Assembly (NCBI GenBank): GCA_017403825.1
Contig: JAFRDO010000017.1
Location: 1 to 35,015, forward strand
DNA: 35,015 bases
Direction: 5' to 3'
DNA from: Kiritimatiellia bacterium
GTDB lineage: Bacteria > Verrucomicrobiota > Kiritimatiellia > RFP12 > UBA1067
Shown here: piece by piece, positions 8,526-17,126 of the stretch
Layout of the letters: every line of letters starts with the position of its first letter
Position numbering within the stretch: position 1 is the stretch's first letter
The notes under the pieces: model-generated
Database searches by the model: none
What the model saw: only the letters and a program-made list of their open reading frames with translations
What the model was told of the DNA's origin: nothing
Program-made: the position numbers and the translations under genes

Positions 8526-11136
8526 TCTTGACAGTGCGCTCTGCCGTGAGGCCGGAGGCGCGGTCGCGGCAGACTAAGCGATAGTCGCCCTTGGCATCGT
8601 CGAGGTTCGTCAAGAATTCGACTGTGCAGGCGCCGCCCTGCAGACAAACCCAGCCAGCGCCGTCGATCTCGCGTCCGGCAGCATCGTAGAGACGAACCTC
8701 CGCTGGGAGAAGCGCCTCGACCGGACGCCCGTCCGCGTCTAGCGCCGCGAACGTCACCTTCAGGACGTCCCCAGCGCGCACAGCGTCCGGCGCATCGGCC
8801 TTCACCGACGCGATCCGCGTCTTGAGGAAGGCAAAGAGACGTCCGTCGTTGGTGTCATACTTCACCGGCACCTTCACGCGTCCGCCATCGCGGGAGAACG
8901 GCACTTCGCCGCCGCGCGAAAGCTCGTACACTGCCTTAACCGAGCCGTCGCCGTCCGCAAGCGAAACCTCGCCCTCGTACGGCAGCCCCTTCTCCATCGT
9001 GAGGCCCCACGGCCCCACATAGTCGCCGAACGTGCGACGGTCGTTGATCGCAAAAACGTAGCGAGCGTCGTTCCAGCAGCGGCTGTATGTCACGATCTCG
9101 GGCGACGAGCTGTCCGCCTCCGGCGTGAAGCGCGATGCGAGCCGATTGCGCAGGTCGTTCGCATATGCGACCATCGTGGCCTTGGCGCGAAGTGTCCCTG
9201 CACGCGTCTTGGCGTCGCCTTCACGCGCCGCCTCCATCTCGTTCACGTCTTCGGTGTGGTCCGAGGCCGGCGGCGGCTCGAAGCTCACCACCGGCACCTC
9301 GACATCAGGCTTGAGCGCCGACAGCAGCTGGGCGTCCGCCACGAGAACACCGCCCTTTGCCTGGAACTCCCTGATCTTCGCCACGACGTCCGGCGTGAGG
9401 AAGATGCACTGCGGCGCGTAAAGCACCTTCACGCCGTCAAGCCCGTCGCGCAAGATCGTCTCCTCGTACACCACGCGCGGATCGAGACGCGCACGCTGCA
9501 TGAACGTGATCGACGGCGCCTTCCAGCCTCGCGAGGCCGGGCCTCCGAGCGCACTCGTGGTGAAGCTTTCGAGCAACGCGACCGGCGGCGCGGTACGGCC
9601 AAGCCGCTTCAGCATGGGGCCGAGCGGCGCAACGACATCCTTCAGCAGATGCCGGATGCGGTCGGCGGACTCAGGATTAGTATAGACGTAGCCGACCGTC
9701 GAACCCATCTCATAAATCGTCCCCCAGCCGTGGTACATGATGGCCTGCACTGGTTTGGCGAGCATCGACCAGGTCGCTTCCTGAAGCGTATCCGGCGGAA
9801 TGGTCGGGAAGTTCGCGTTCGGGCGCCGCTTCACCCATTCCGGCTCCGGCGACACCTTCTTGTCCTTCGGCGCCATCTGCGAGCGGTAGCAGATGAGCTG
9901 CGTCATGATGGCCGGAATCTGGCCGGGACGACCGGCGGCCATCGCCAGAATCTCCTCGGCGGGACCCGCCACGTTCATCGGCTCCGGGATCGCATAGACC
10001 CACTGGTTGAGCATGTCGACCGCGCCGCCCGATCCCCAGATCGGCGGACACCGCACGGCCGGATCCCAGAACACGAAGAAGTCCGGACGCGAAATCCCGC
10101 TACGGTAGAGGTCTGCAATGCCGCCCGTATAGGCGGGCCAGCCGTCGCCGCCCTTCCAGAACCAGCGGTAGTACGAAAGAACGGGATCGTCCTTCGGCAC
10201 CACACCGTCGGGGAAGCGTTTCTTGAACTCGTCCAGCTTGCTCGGATGAATCGTCCGCCACTCAGCCTCCATCGGCACGTCCCTTCCCGTCTCCTTCTTG
10301 TACCGGAGATGCTCGGTGTTGAACGACGGCCCCGTCAGGTCGCGCTGCTCGGAGCTCGGAAGCACACCCACGAAAGCCGGGTGGTCGCCGTACTGCCTGA
10401 TGTCCTTCTCGACGATCGGCTTCATCGCCCTGAGGATTTCGGGATTGGAGACCTCGACGCCCTTGCTCCCGCCGCCGAAGTCGATCAGCTTGCCGACGCG
10501 GTCCCGACGCATGTAGGCGTCGTCTTCGGCTTTGCCGGACGGGAACACGATGCGCGTAGAGTGCGCGAGCCCGATGCCCGCCACAAGCGCATCGTCATAC
10601 GTCTGCAAGTCGGAGGTTTCGCCTGTCCAATCGCATACGAGCCCGTGTGAGAAACCGAAGTCGGCAAGTGTCTTGACCGGCGCGTGGAACCCCCACATGA
10701 GCGCGGTCATTCGGTCTGACGGCCGCGGCCCGATTCCCACGCGGATATCGTGCTTGCCGAGCCGTAGCTTTAGCGGAGGCTGGTCATCCTTGCAAGTGCC
10801 CGTCACGGTCACGCGGAGAGTATGCCAGCCAGGACGGATTCTCGTCTCGATCTCGCACGGCACCACGGTCTCCGCGCCCGCCGCCAGATCGCCAAGCGCG
10901 ACATCCGACTTCCGCACACAGTTCTCCTCCACGAGCTGCTCAACGAATGCGCGTGCGCCGACGATACCGTTCGTCGAGATGTTCTTCATCTTCAGCCGAA
11001 CAGTCGCCGGCGACTCCCCGCGACGGAACGCAGTACGCCCCTCCGCCGTGACATTGATCGTCTCGCCACCAGCCACTGCGGCCAGAGCCGCAGCAACAAA
11101 CATTCCGGACACGAACAACCTGAAATTCTTCTTCAT
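8515..11136 (-). CDS. secreted GH42-like/GH-A glycosidase with trimerisation-type domain
   Basis: An 873-residue product with a signal peptide (1-23). The order of parts is: an N-terminal CARDB/FN3-like beta domain (about 25-130); a TIM-barrel region (about 140-510) with FSHGLVCDWTGE, HPAFVGVLPSSEQRD and AKPVQAIMYHGWGTIYEMG; a Rossmann-like region (about 515-620) with VLYAPQCIFLTPDVVAKIRE and GGVLVADAQL, resembling the beta-galactosidase trimerisation domain; and two C-terminal beta domains (about 680-770 and 775-870). E263 in PSSEQRD is the best acid/base candidate; the nucleophile is not identified. The fold order matches GH42-type enzymes, but no canonical GH42 signature is seen, so the family is approximate. 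An SD-like GGAG (11145-11148) precedes the ATG. The start lies 21 nt after the stop of the PA14 protein gene, which suggests co-transcription. Confidence 0.75.
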   Translation of the reverse strand: MKKNFRLFVSGMFVAAALAAVAGGETINVTAEGRTAFRRGESPATVRLKMKNISTNGIVGARAFVEQLVEENCVRKSDVALGDLAAGAETVVPCEIETRIRPGWHTLRVTVTGTCKDDQPPLKLRLGKHDIRVGIGPRPSDRMTALMWGFHAPVKTLADFGFSHGLVCDWTGETSDLQTYDDALVAGIGLAHSTRIVFPSGKAEDDAYMRRDRVGKLIDFGGGSKGVEVSNPEILRAMKPIVEKDIRQYGDHPAFVGVLPSSEQRDLTGPSFNTEHLRYKKETGRDVPMEAEWRTIHPSKLDEFKKRFPDGVVPKDDPVLSYYRWFWKGGDGWPAYTGGIADLYRSGISRPDFFVFWDPAVRCPPIWGSGGAVDMLNQWVYAIPEPMNVAGPAEEILAMAAGRPGQIPAIMTQLICYRSQMAPKDKKVSPEPEWVKRRPNANFPTIPPDTLQEATWSMLAKPVQAIMYHGWGTIYEMGSTVGYVYTNPESADRIRHLLKDVVAPLGPMLKRLGRTAPPVALLESFTTSALGGPASRGWKAPSITFMQRARLDPRVVYEETILRDGLDGVKVLYAPQCIFLTPDVVAKIREFQAKGGVLVADAQLLSALKPDVEVPVVSFEPPPASDHTEDVNEMEAAREGDAKTRAGTLRAKATMVAYANDLRNRLASRFTPEADSSSPEIVTYSRCWNDARYVFAINDRRTFGDYVGPWGLTMEKGLPYEGEVSLADGDGSVKAVYELSRGGEVPFSRDGGRVKVPVKYDTNDGRLFAFLKTRIASVKADAPDAVRAGDVLKVTFAALDADGRPVEALLPAEVRLYDAAGREIDGAGWVCLQGGACTVEFLTNLDDAKGDYRLVCRDRASGLTAERTVKIKK

Positions 11137-11157
11137 TTCGAATGCTCCAAATAATCG

Positions 11158-13902
11158 CTACCGGATTACCAACGTTGTTCCCTTCGGCGTACTCAGCCTC
11201 ACATCCGAGAACCTCCAAAGATAGTAGGGAACAGCCGTGTATGTGCCGTCGCCTTCGCCCCACGTGGCTAGACCGACGTAGGTAGTTTCACCATACTCAT
11301 TGTTGGTATCCTCGTATTCGTAATGCGTACTCCAATCTGTCACGCCCTCTACCTTATACTGGCAGGTGAAGACGCTGCCCTTGCGTGTCAAACGCACCCA
11401 TGTGGGAGTTGCAGAATATGAGCCAAGCGGCGCACCCGAGACCTTGTCCTGCTCACGCACATACTGCCCCGTTCCCGTAGTCTTATGTACGCCGAGAACA
11501 TAGAAATATTGGCCGCCCGAGTCTGTGCGCTTGACGCCGTAGGCGCGCATCATCGCGCTGGCGTCGAGCGAACTGCGCACCATGACGCCGATCTTGCGCC
11601 CGTAAAATCTGTCAGGGATCTGGAGGCACTCAATTTTGGCCTTGATTGTGAAGTCGCCTTTCACCGGCTGCCACATGAAATCGTAACCAATAGTCCCCCA
11701 GGAGAGGTCGCGTCCGCTATGGGCCACGTCGAACGAGCCGTCAGCATTGACCTTGACGTCGCCGCCCCAGAGGGAACCAGCTGTCAAGTCAAACGAACGC
11801 GCGTTCACCCATCCTTCCGGCAACGCCCTCGGCGGAACTGGCAGAAGCTGCGTGGCGGGAATGACCGCGCGCGCAACGGCACCGCCCCAAATGAGGCGGC
11901 AACGGCCAGTCCCATCCTTGTGGTGCCATTTCGCCGTAATGTCATGTTCGCCTGCGGAAAGGTTGATTGCGCCGCTCTGAACGTCCTTGTAGAGAACTGG
12001 ATTGCCGTCTATCCAGAGATAGACGACACCATCGGCATCTGCTTCGAACGTGTAGTCGCCGGCAAACGGGGCGATCAGCCTGCCAGACCAGCGGGCGAGA
12101 AGGTTTTCCGTAGCGCCGCCGGCAGAGACGTTCGCTATGTCGATCATTGCGTTCGTCGTGACAAGCGCCAAAGCCTCGCCGCCCGTTGTGACCACATAAT
12201 TCGTCCACCATTCGCCGTGAAGGCCAACGCCGTTGCCGACGAGATACGGACGGACTTCGCAGTCCGCCGAATAAGCCTCGTTCGCGCCGTTGATTGTCGT
12301 AATGCGATAGGTGTAGCGCGCTCCATCGCAGACAACATTGGTGTCGGTCCATGTCGCCGTTGCGGCGGGAAGCGCACTCGCGACAAACTCCCATTCACCG
12401 GCGCCCGCTTTACGCCTGATGGTATAGGTGCCGTACTTGACAGGCGTCCATGCGAGCGTAACAGAAGGCGTCGTGCCGCACGTCCACGTTGCCGTGATGT
12501 CTGTCGCATCTTGCGCAACCGATACGACTTCGGATTCCGTCCAGCCGTAGAGCTGGAGTTCCGAAACGTTGTCATTCCAGCCGTTGAGGGAAGGATTGTG
12601 GCAGAAGAGGTAGCGGTAGGCCGTATCCGTGTCAAGGCTTGGCAGTTCAAACCAATATCCCGCGCCGACCTCGAACCCGCTGACCGCCTCGGTTATATTG
12701 GCGAATTTTCCGTCGTTGTACCAATCGGACTCGTTCGAGCCGGCAAGTCTTGCTCCGTTGGAGTTGGTGTTGTTGATGCGAGGCCAGAAACGCATAAGAG
12801 CGAAGTGCACCGGTTCGCCAAGGTCAACGCCGATACAGGTGCGTGGAGAACCGGCCTTTATGTCGGCATGATTCTGATTTGAACCCGCTTGAATGCCATT
12901 GTCAAATGCCAGCATAAGGCTATTCGTGGTGTCCGCATAGGTAGATCCAGTTCTCGGTGTCCAGCAATTCGGACCGCCGACGTATATGACATTAACACCG
13001 CTCCGAAGCTGCGTCATGCTGCTTTCGGGATCACGCTCCAAAAGGCGCAAGCGAAAAACCGATGCCGACGTCTCGTTCGTCAATGAAGTGGATTCGCCAT
13101 TGACGGAATAGTTCGCGGCGACGCGATAGTAAGACCGAACGCCGGCCGGCGCAGTCACGTCTTGGTAAACGTTGGAAACGCATACGCGCGCAATCTCCGT
13201 CCACGGGCCGTTGGCGCCGGTCGCACGCAAAATGGACGTTTCAGAGGAACACGGCGCAATACTCCAGCTGAGCGTATTTGCAGTCCTTGGATAATCGCCT
13301 TGTACTGCCGCGAGACCGGTCGGCGGATTCATGTTGTTCGCCGCATAATCATCGAACGAATCAGCATCCACACCATAGAACTCGATTTCCTTGACCGCTC
13401 CGGCGGCTGAATTGAAGGTTCCGTAGTGTTCTATGATGCGGAAATACCGAAAGGCCTGCGCCGTTGCCGTGACGGATTGTTCCACCCAAAAACCACCATT
13501 GTAGTCTGCTGGTGGATTGAAGGTCATGATGACAACGGCATCGGAAAAGTCCGACGAATTAGCGCCCTCTACGGCACTGACGCCCATGTGGCTTGCCAAG
13601 ACGGAAGCGCCGAGATCGGTGCGGCCATAGTAACGCACGCGGGTAAGGCGGCATGGCGTTGAGACCTCATAGCCAGTCCAAGTATCCGCTTGAACCTGCT
13701 TAGGATCGTAGAAGTCAGTGCCGCTGACGCTACCGTCGAAGTGCTTGTCGGCCTCGCGCCCAGACGCCCATATTGCATGGCCATCCGAATACGCAATGAG
13801 ATTCCCAGAACCGTCCTTTACGGCAAGAGTCTTGAGGTTGACCTCGCCCGACATGGCCACGCCCGCAAGCGCCACCGCATCGATCAACAGTAACTTTTTC
13901 AT
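11158..13902 (-). CDS. secreted multidomain carbohydrate-binding protein (discoidin-like, FN3, PA14, ConA-like) with GxxLxIR tail
   Basis: A 914-residue product with a short signal peptide (1-18). Apparent domain order: a discoidin/F5-8C-like domain (about 25-178, with FRYFRIIEHYG and AVKEIEFYG); FN3 (about 193-285); a second discoidin-like domain (about 300-455, with YRYLFCHNPSLNGWNDNVSE and LQLYGW); FN3 (about 460-550); PA14 (about 558-688, with GLHGEWWTNYV, APFAGDYTFEADADGVVYLW and GEHDITAKWHHKDG); and a large ConA-like sandwich (about 700-905) of the DUF1349-like type. The last residues, TPKGTTLVIR, match the shared tail motif. The start is fixed by AAAGGAGC (13909-13916), 7 nt before ATG. 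No catalytic signature is seen; the likely role is binding glycans or presenting enzymes at the cell surface. It heads the transcription unit that continues into the GH42-like gene. Confidence 0.85.
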   Translation of the reverse strand: MKKLLLIDAVALAGVAMSGEVNLKTLAVKDGSGNLIAYSDGHAIWASGREADKHFDGSVSGTDFYDPKQVQADTWTGYEVSTPCRLTRVRYYGRTDLGASVLASHMGVSAVEGANSSDFSDAVVIMTFNPPADYNGGFWVEQSVTATAQAFRYFRIIEHYGTFNSAAGAVKEIEFYGVDADSFDDYAANNMNPPTGLAAVQGDYPRTANTLSWSIAPCSSETSILRATGANGPWTEIARVCVSNVYQDVTAPAGVRSYYRVAANYSVNGESTSLTNETSASVFRLRLLERDPESSMTQLRSGVNVIYVGGPNCWTPRTGSTYADTTNSLMLAFDNGIQAGSNQNHADIKAGSPRTCIGVDLGEPVHFALMRFWPRINNTNSNGARLAGSNESDWYNDGKFANITEAVSGFEVGAGYWFELPSLDTDTAYRYLFCHNPSLNGWNDNVSELQLYGWTESEVVSVAQDATDITATWTCGTTPSVTLAWTPVKYGTYTIRRKAGAGEWEFVASALPAATATWTDTNVVCDGARYTYRITTINGANEAYSADCEVRPYLVGNGVGLHGEWWTNYVVTTGGEALALVTTNAMIDIANVSAGGATENLLARWSGRLIAPFAGDYTFEADADGVVYLWIDGNPVLYKDVQSGAINLSAGEHDITAKWHHKDGTGRCRLIWGGAVARAVIPATQLLPVPPRALPEGWVNARSFDLTAGSLWGGDVKVNADGSFDVAHSGRDLSWGTIGYDFMWQPVKGDFTIKAKIECLQIPDRFYGRKIGVMVRSSLDASAMMRAYGVKRTDSGGQYFYVLGVHKTTGTGQYVREQDKVSGAPLGSYSATPTWVRLTRKGSVFTCQYKVEGVTDWSTHYEYEDTNNEYGETTYVGLATWGEGDGTYTAVPYYLWRFSDVRLSTPKGTTLVIR

Positions 13903-13920
13903 TTCCTTGCTCCTTTGTTC

Positions 13921-13949
13921 ATAATATGCCTTTAATTGGGGACTGTCCC
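13921..13949 (-). promoter_or_regulatory. candidate promoter whose -35 lies in a GGGGACAGTCCCC palindrome
   Basis: The minus strand has TATTAT (13926-13921), and 17 nt upstream GGGACA (13949-13944), which matches TTGACA at four of six positions. The -35 is formed by the inner half of the first palindromic repeat, so the repeat may influence expression of the PA14 protein gene. Confidence 0.45.
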
Positions 13950-13971
13950 CAACAAGTGGGGGACTGTCCCC
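13938..13971. repeat. two tandem GGGGACTGTCCCC palindromes
   Basis: Two identical 13-nt palindromes (13938-13950 and 13959-13971), spaced 21 nt start to start, sit between the DUF2442 gene and the PA14 protein gene. Each has a GGGGAC/GTCCCC stem. A degenerate third copy lies at 14671-14683 on the other side of the DUF4160/DUF2442 pair. The form resembles REP-type intergenic elements; no transposase is present in the window. Confidence 0.8.
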
Positions 13972-13987
13972 GGTTGATGCAAGCCAT

Positions 13988-14233
13988 TCACATTGACCGA
14001 ACCGCGTCCGCCCATACCGCTTCGGGGGCTATGTCGATTTCGCCAGGCCATGAAAGCGTACCATGCGCCGCCTCTACCTTCTCGAAAAACGCCCGTTCGC
14101 GCAACGGCTCATAACATGAATATTCCATGTATGGCGAGAAGTCGAAAATGCCGCTCGTGCCGTCCGCAAAGACAACATGGATGTTGTATCCGTCTCCCGC
14201 CCGTGCCGATATGGTCTGCTGGAACGTTCGCAT
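13988..14233 (-). CDS. DUF2442 family small protein (pair partner of DUF4160)
   Basis: An 81-residue cytoplasmic protein with DUF2442 hallmarks: N-terminal beta-strands with a FADGTSGIFDFSPYM segment and the C-terminal GTLSWPGEIDIAPEAVWADAV block, which corresponds to the family's typical W-x-x-x-x-DIAPE motif. It starts 9 nt after the DUF4160 gene. A perfect AGGAGG (14239-14244), partly overlapping the DUF4160 stop, lies 5 nt before the ATG. DUF4160-DUF2442 pairs recur in many bacteria and have been proposed as toxin-antitoxin-like modules; a role here is inferred from that pairing only. There is no signal peptide, unlike the surrounding genes. Confidence 0.88.
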   Translation of the reverse strand: MRTFQQTISARAGDGYNIHVVFADGTSGIFDFSPYMEYSCYEPLRERAFFEKVEAAHGTLSWPGEIDIAPEAVWADAVRSM

Positions 14234-14242
14234 GGCCGCCTC

Positions 14243-14524
14243 CTACTTGTCAAGACCGCGAATCTTCGTTGGGTGCAAGTGACGCACCGCCAATGCCCAT
14301 GCACCCATGAGTTCGTCAGGATGAATGTCTATCCACGTCTGCACCATGCGGATTTTCTTTGCGGGGAATTCCGTGTCGGCCTCTAGCACGTTTCCTTCAG
14401 GTATGGAAAACACTGCCCATTTCCCCGCATACTCCGCGTGTATGTGCGGCTCTTTGTGCTTACTCTTGTCCTCGTCCCAATAAATCCAGATTATCAGGCC
14501 GTAGAAGTCAGACAGTTGTGGCAT
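14243..14524 (-). CDS. DUF4160 family small protein
   Basis: A 93-residue cytoplasmic protein that begins MPQLSDFYGLIIWIYWDED and contains HKEPHIHAEYAGKWAVFSI. This is the P-H-[IF]-H-A-x-Y-x-G-x-x-A core that defines DUF4160. The C-terminal half (WIDIHPDELMGAWALAVRH) also matches the family, where W and H positions are conserved. SD AAAGGA lies 8 nt before the ATG, and an extended -10 promoter is visible upstream. It is the first gene of a two-gene operon with DUF2442. The pair is inserted between secreted-protein genes and bracketed by palindromic repeats, which fits a small mobile or selfish module, but no mobilisation gene is present. Confidence 0.9.
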   Translation of the reverse strand: MPQLSDFYGLIIWIYWDEDKSKHKEPHIHAEYAGKWAVFSIPEGNVLEADTEFPAKKIRMVQTWIDIHPDELMGAWALAVRHLHPTKIRGLDK

Positions 14525-14567
14525 GGTTAAATCCTTTCTTGCGTCGCTTTCACTCGCAATGTCGTAT

Positions 14568-14576
14568 ATTATATCA
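14568..14576 (-). promoter_or_regulatory. extended -10 promoter for the DUF4160/DUF2442 operon
   Basis: The minus strand reads TGATATAAT: a perfect TATAAT (14573-14568) preceded by the TGn extended -10 element. No good -35 is present at 17 nt, consistent with an extended -10 promoter. It lies about 44 nt upstream of the start codon at 14524. The rest of the 193-nt gap (14525-14717) holds one palindrome copy and no gene. Confidence 0.55.
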
Positions 14577-14670
14577 TAAACCCGCCGCCAACAGGCAGTG
14601 CTTCGGGTCCCTCCTTTCTCCGTTGTAAAAAGACCTGCGCGATCCTCCTCATGAACCGTCTCTCATCCAA

Positions 14671-14683
14671 GGGACTTGTCCCC
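14671..14683. repeat. degenerate copy of the GGGGACTGTCCCC palindrome
   Basis: The plus strand reads GGGACTTGTCCCC, differing from the 13938/13959 copies by a shifted G/T but keeping GGGAC/GTCCC stems. It lies between the 14718-17120 gene and the DUF4160 promoter, so copies of this element bracket the DUF4160/DUF2442 pair. Confidence 0.5.
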
Positions 14684-14717
14684 AGTGAGGTTCAGGAGCC
14701 CACGCCCTATGTTGGCG

Positions 14718-17120
14718 TCAAAGCTCAAGCAGCATCATCGTGATGCGCCCTGAGCCTGAGGCGTTCGGGCTCCACGGATAGTACCACGGATCCGCGTCAT
14801 GGTAGCGCTCGCCGACGTAAAGCTCGTCTGTCAAGGCATACTTCAGGCAGGCGTCCCGCGCCTGCGCCGCCAAGTCGTCCCGCCCGACGCGCCGCCAGGC
14901 GCGGAACCACTGAAGTTCAGACCACGTGGTGTACCAGATGTGGTCGCGCTGCATGTCCTTGGTTGAAAGCTGATTTGCGTAAAGCCCGTTGGGGTTAGCG
15001 TAGCCGCGACGAAGAAGCCACGTGCGCAGGCGCAGCATCTCATCCTCAGTCATCAGCCCGCTCTCCGCAAAACGCCCCGGGTGCAGGTAGAACATGAACG
15101 CCTCGAGAAACGAATCGTCGTTGCCGTCCGCAGTGATCGGCACCTCGAACTCGTCCTTGCCCGACGCCTTGGCCCGACAAACGTCCATGGCCTTGCCGAG
15201 CGCGGAACGGTAGTCAGCCTCTGCGGCGGCGATCTCAGCCGCACGCTCATCGCCGAACTTCGCGGCGGCCTTCGCGAACGCGGCATATGCCTCAAGTCCC
15301 TTCAGGTCGTTCGACCCCCACGCCCGCAGCACGGCAGGATGGTCGGTCGCCTTCATCGACGGGAACAGTCCGCCGCCTTCTGCCCTTTTCGACTGAATCC
15401 ACTCGAACCCCTTGAACGCGGCGTCGCGCCAGCGGCGCCAGCAGTCCGCATCGCCCGTAACGGTGCAGTGGCGGGCGAAGGACTTAAGCACCGACGCAGT
15501 GTCTCCTGCCCAGTTGTTCCTGAACGGGCCCGACTCTCCGTTCTCGCGCTGGCAGTGCGAGTAATAGAAATCGATGGCCTTAGCCACATGCTCCCCATAG
15601 CCGATCGCGTCAAGCCCCTCAAGAAAGCAGTCGGCGTCGCCCGGCCAGACGTAACGCTGAAGTCCGCCCTGGCGCGGCAGAACGAAGTCGCCCTTGGTCG
15701 GCAGCGAAAGGCACTGAAGCATCTGAACCGCAAGGTTCCGGACGATTCTCGCCTTCTTCGCGTCCATTCCGGACGGAAGCCGCAACCTCGCCAGCTCCTT
15801 CGCCCAGTCCGCGTACATCGCCGCACGGGCGGCGGCATATCCCAAGTTCTGCCGTTCGCCCTTGCCCAGTTCCATCTCAACGGACTTCTCTTCTCCAGGG
15901 GCAAGATCGAGCGCGAACCGCGCCGCGCCCTTTGCCGCGTCCCACTCGAACGGTGCGCCGACAAACGCCGCGAACCTCTCGCCGTGCCGCATCGCGTCGC
16001 CGTCACGCCGCCAGCCCTCCGGCGAAATTCCCGCCCAGTCGGCAAGGGACGGATTGAACACGCTGTACACGTCCGGCGCTCCGAACAGGAGCTTCGATTC
16101 CAGCCCCTCGCGCAAAAGGAACGCGAACGACTCTTTCATCGGCTTGTCGCCGACGTTGCGCACCGTAAGGCGAACATGGGCGGACGGCTTGCGCCCGAAC
16201 GGCGCACAGGCCGCAAGCGACACCTCCATCGTCCCAACGCGCCATTTCTGCGCGTGATCGGGTTCGCCGCCCTCCGGCACAAACATCTCCGCCGTACGAA
16301 AATCAAACGGCTCGTCGCCGTCGCCATGCACAAGCCATGCGGCGTGGGCATGCAGGTCTCGCCGATAGTCGAGAGACCAGTCGTCCCGATGCTCAACTTC
16401 ACCGAATGCGATCTTGCCCTCGCGCCAGAACGTGAGCAGACGTTCGGCAAAAGGCCCATGCAAGTAGCGGCGCGTCGTCTTCGGCCGCTCCCACTTCGGC
16501 ATCGCGGCGAACGGGCCCGGCGGCATAACGAGAGGCTTCGCCATCGCGGCCGTTCCCCCTGCGACCTTCGCCGCATCGAACGCATCAGGTGCAAGCGCCA
16601 CATCGTCGATGCGCCCGCGGAAATGGCCCCACAGGACATGCGTGGCGTACCAGGCGTCGTCCTTCGAGCCCTTCACCACACGTTGCGCGACGGCCAGCGG
16701 TCCGGACGAGAAGCCACGGTCCGGCACTGCTGCCGTATCGACCGGCTTTCCGTCGATGAAGAGGGTCATGGAGCGTCCGGGCTCGATATCCAGCGCGACA
16801 TGGTGCAGCAGGCCGTCATCCAGCACGTTCGGCGCGGAATAGACCCGCACGTCGCCGTAGAAACCGCATACGCGGCGCTCACGGCGTCCGTTGAACGTCA
16901 CGCGGAACGAGTTGTTTGTGAAGAACTGCCCGTATTCGGCAAGCATCACATACATGGGGTTCTCGTCCTTAGGCGACTGCACCCGGAACGAAACCGTGGC
17001 GCGACGAGACCCAGCTACGGACGCCTCCATGACGTTGTTCGACTGCGATCCGTCATAGACCGCTGCGCAAGCCGTCCCAGCAAGCGCCAAGCCGCAAACG
17101 GCAATCAGATTTCTCTTCAT
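14718..17120 (-). CDS. secreted (alpha/alpha)6 glycosidase-like enzyme with N-terminal LamG domain
   Basis: An 800-residue product from ATG 17120, which begins directly with a signal peptide (MKRNLIAVCGLALAGTACA). An upstream ATG at 17159 would add 13 residues that read through a hairpin, so it is less likely, although GGAG is only 2 nt from the 17120 ATG. Parts: LamG-like sandwich (about 22-187, with LLHHVALDIEPG and FRGRIDDVALA); a linker with the TTRRYLH motif; a beta-sandwich (about 212-420); then an (alpha/alpha)6 helical barrel (about 427-800) containing LPRQGGLQRYVWPGD, FRNNWAGDTASVLKS and ELYVGERYHDADPWYYPWSP. The same motifs occur in the N-terminal half of the 21359-25426 product, so the two are paralogues. 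Catalytic acids are probably in the VWPGD, AGDTA and GERYHD blocks, but this is inference. The GH family and substrate are not identified. Confidence 0.8.
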   Translation of the reverse strand: MKRNLIAVCGLALAGTACAAVYDGSQSNNVMEASVAGSRRATVSFRVQSPKDENPMYVMLAEYGQFFTNNSFRVTFNGRRERRVCGFYGDVRVYSAPNVLDDGLLHHVALDIEPGRSMTLFIDGKPVDTAAVPDRGFSSGPLAVAQRVVKGSKDDAWYATHVLWGHFRGRIDDVALAPDAFDAAKVAGGTAAMAKPLVMPPGPFAAMPKWERPKTTRRYLHGPFAERLLTFWREGKIAFGEVEHRDDWSLDYRRDLHAHAAWLVHGDGDEPFDFRTAEMFVPEGGEPDHAQKWRVGTMEVSLAACAPFGRKPSAHVRLTVRNVGDKPMKESFAFLLREGLESKLLFGAPDVYSVFNPSLADWAGISPEGWRRDGDAMRHGERFAAFVGAPFEWDAAKGAARFALDLAPGEEKSVEMELGKGERQNLGYAAARAAMYADWAKELARLRLPSGMDAKKARIVRNLAVQMLQCLSLPTKGDFVLPRQGGLQRYVWPGDADCFLEGLDAIGYGEHVAKAIDFYYSHCQRENGESGPFRNNWAGDTASVLKSFARHCTVTGDADCWRRWRDAAFKGFEWIQSKRAEGGGLFPSMKATDHPAVLRAWGSNDLKGLEAYAAFAKAAAKFGDERAAEIAAAEADYRSALGKAMDVCRAKASGKDEFEVPITADGNDDSFLEAFMFYLHPGRFAESGLMTEDEMLRLRTWLLRRGYANPNGLYANQLSTKDMQRDHIWYTTWSELQWFRAWRRVGRDDLAAQARDACLKYALTDELYVGERYHDADPWYYPWSPNASGSGRITMMLLEL

Positions 17121-17126
17121 TTCTCC

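Noticed and set aside
13938..13971. CRISPR array
   Set aside because: There are only two 13-nt palindromes, 8 nt apart, with no unique spacers of normal length and no cas genes.
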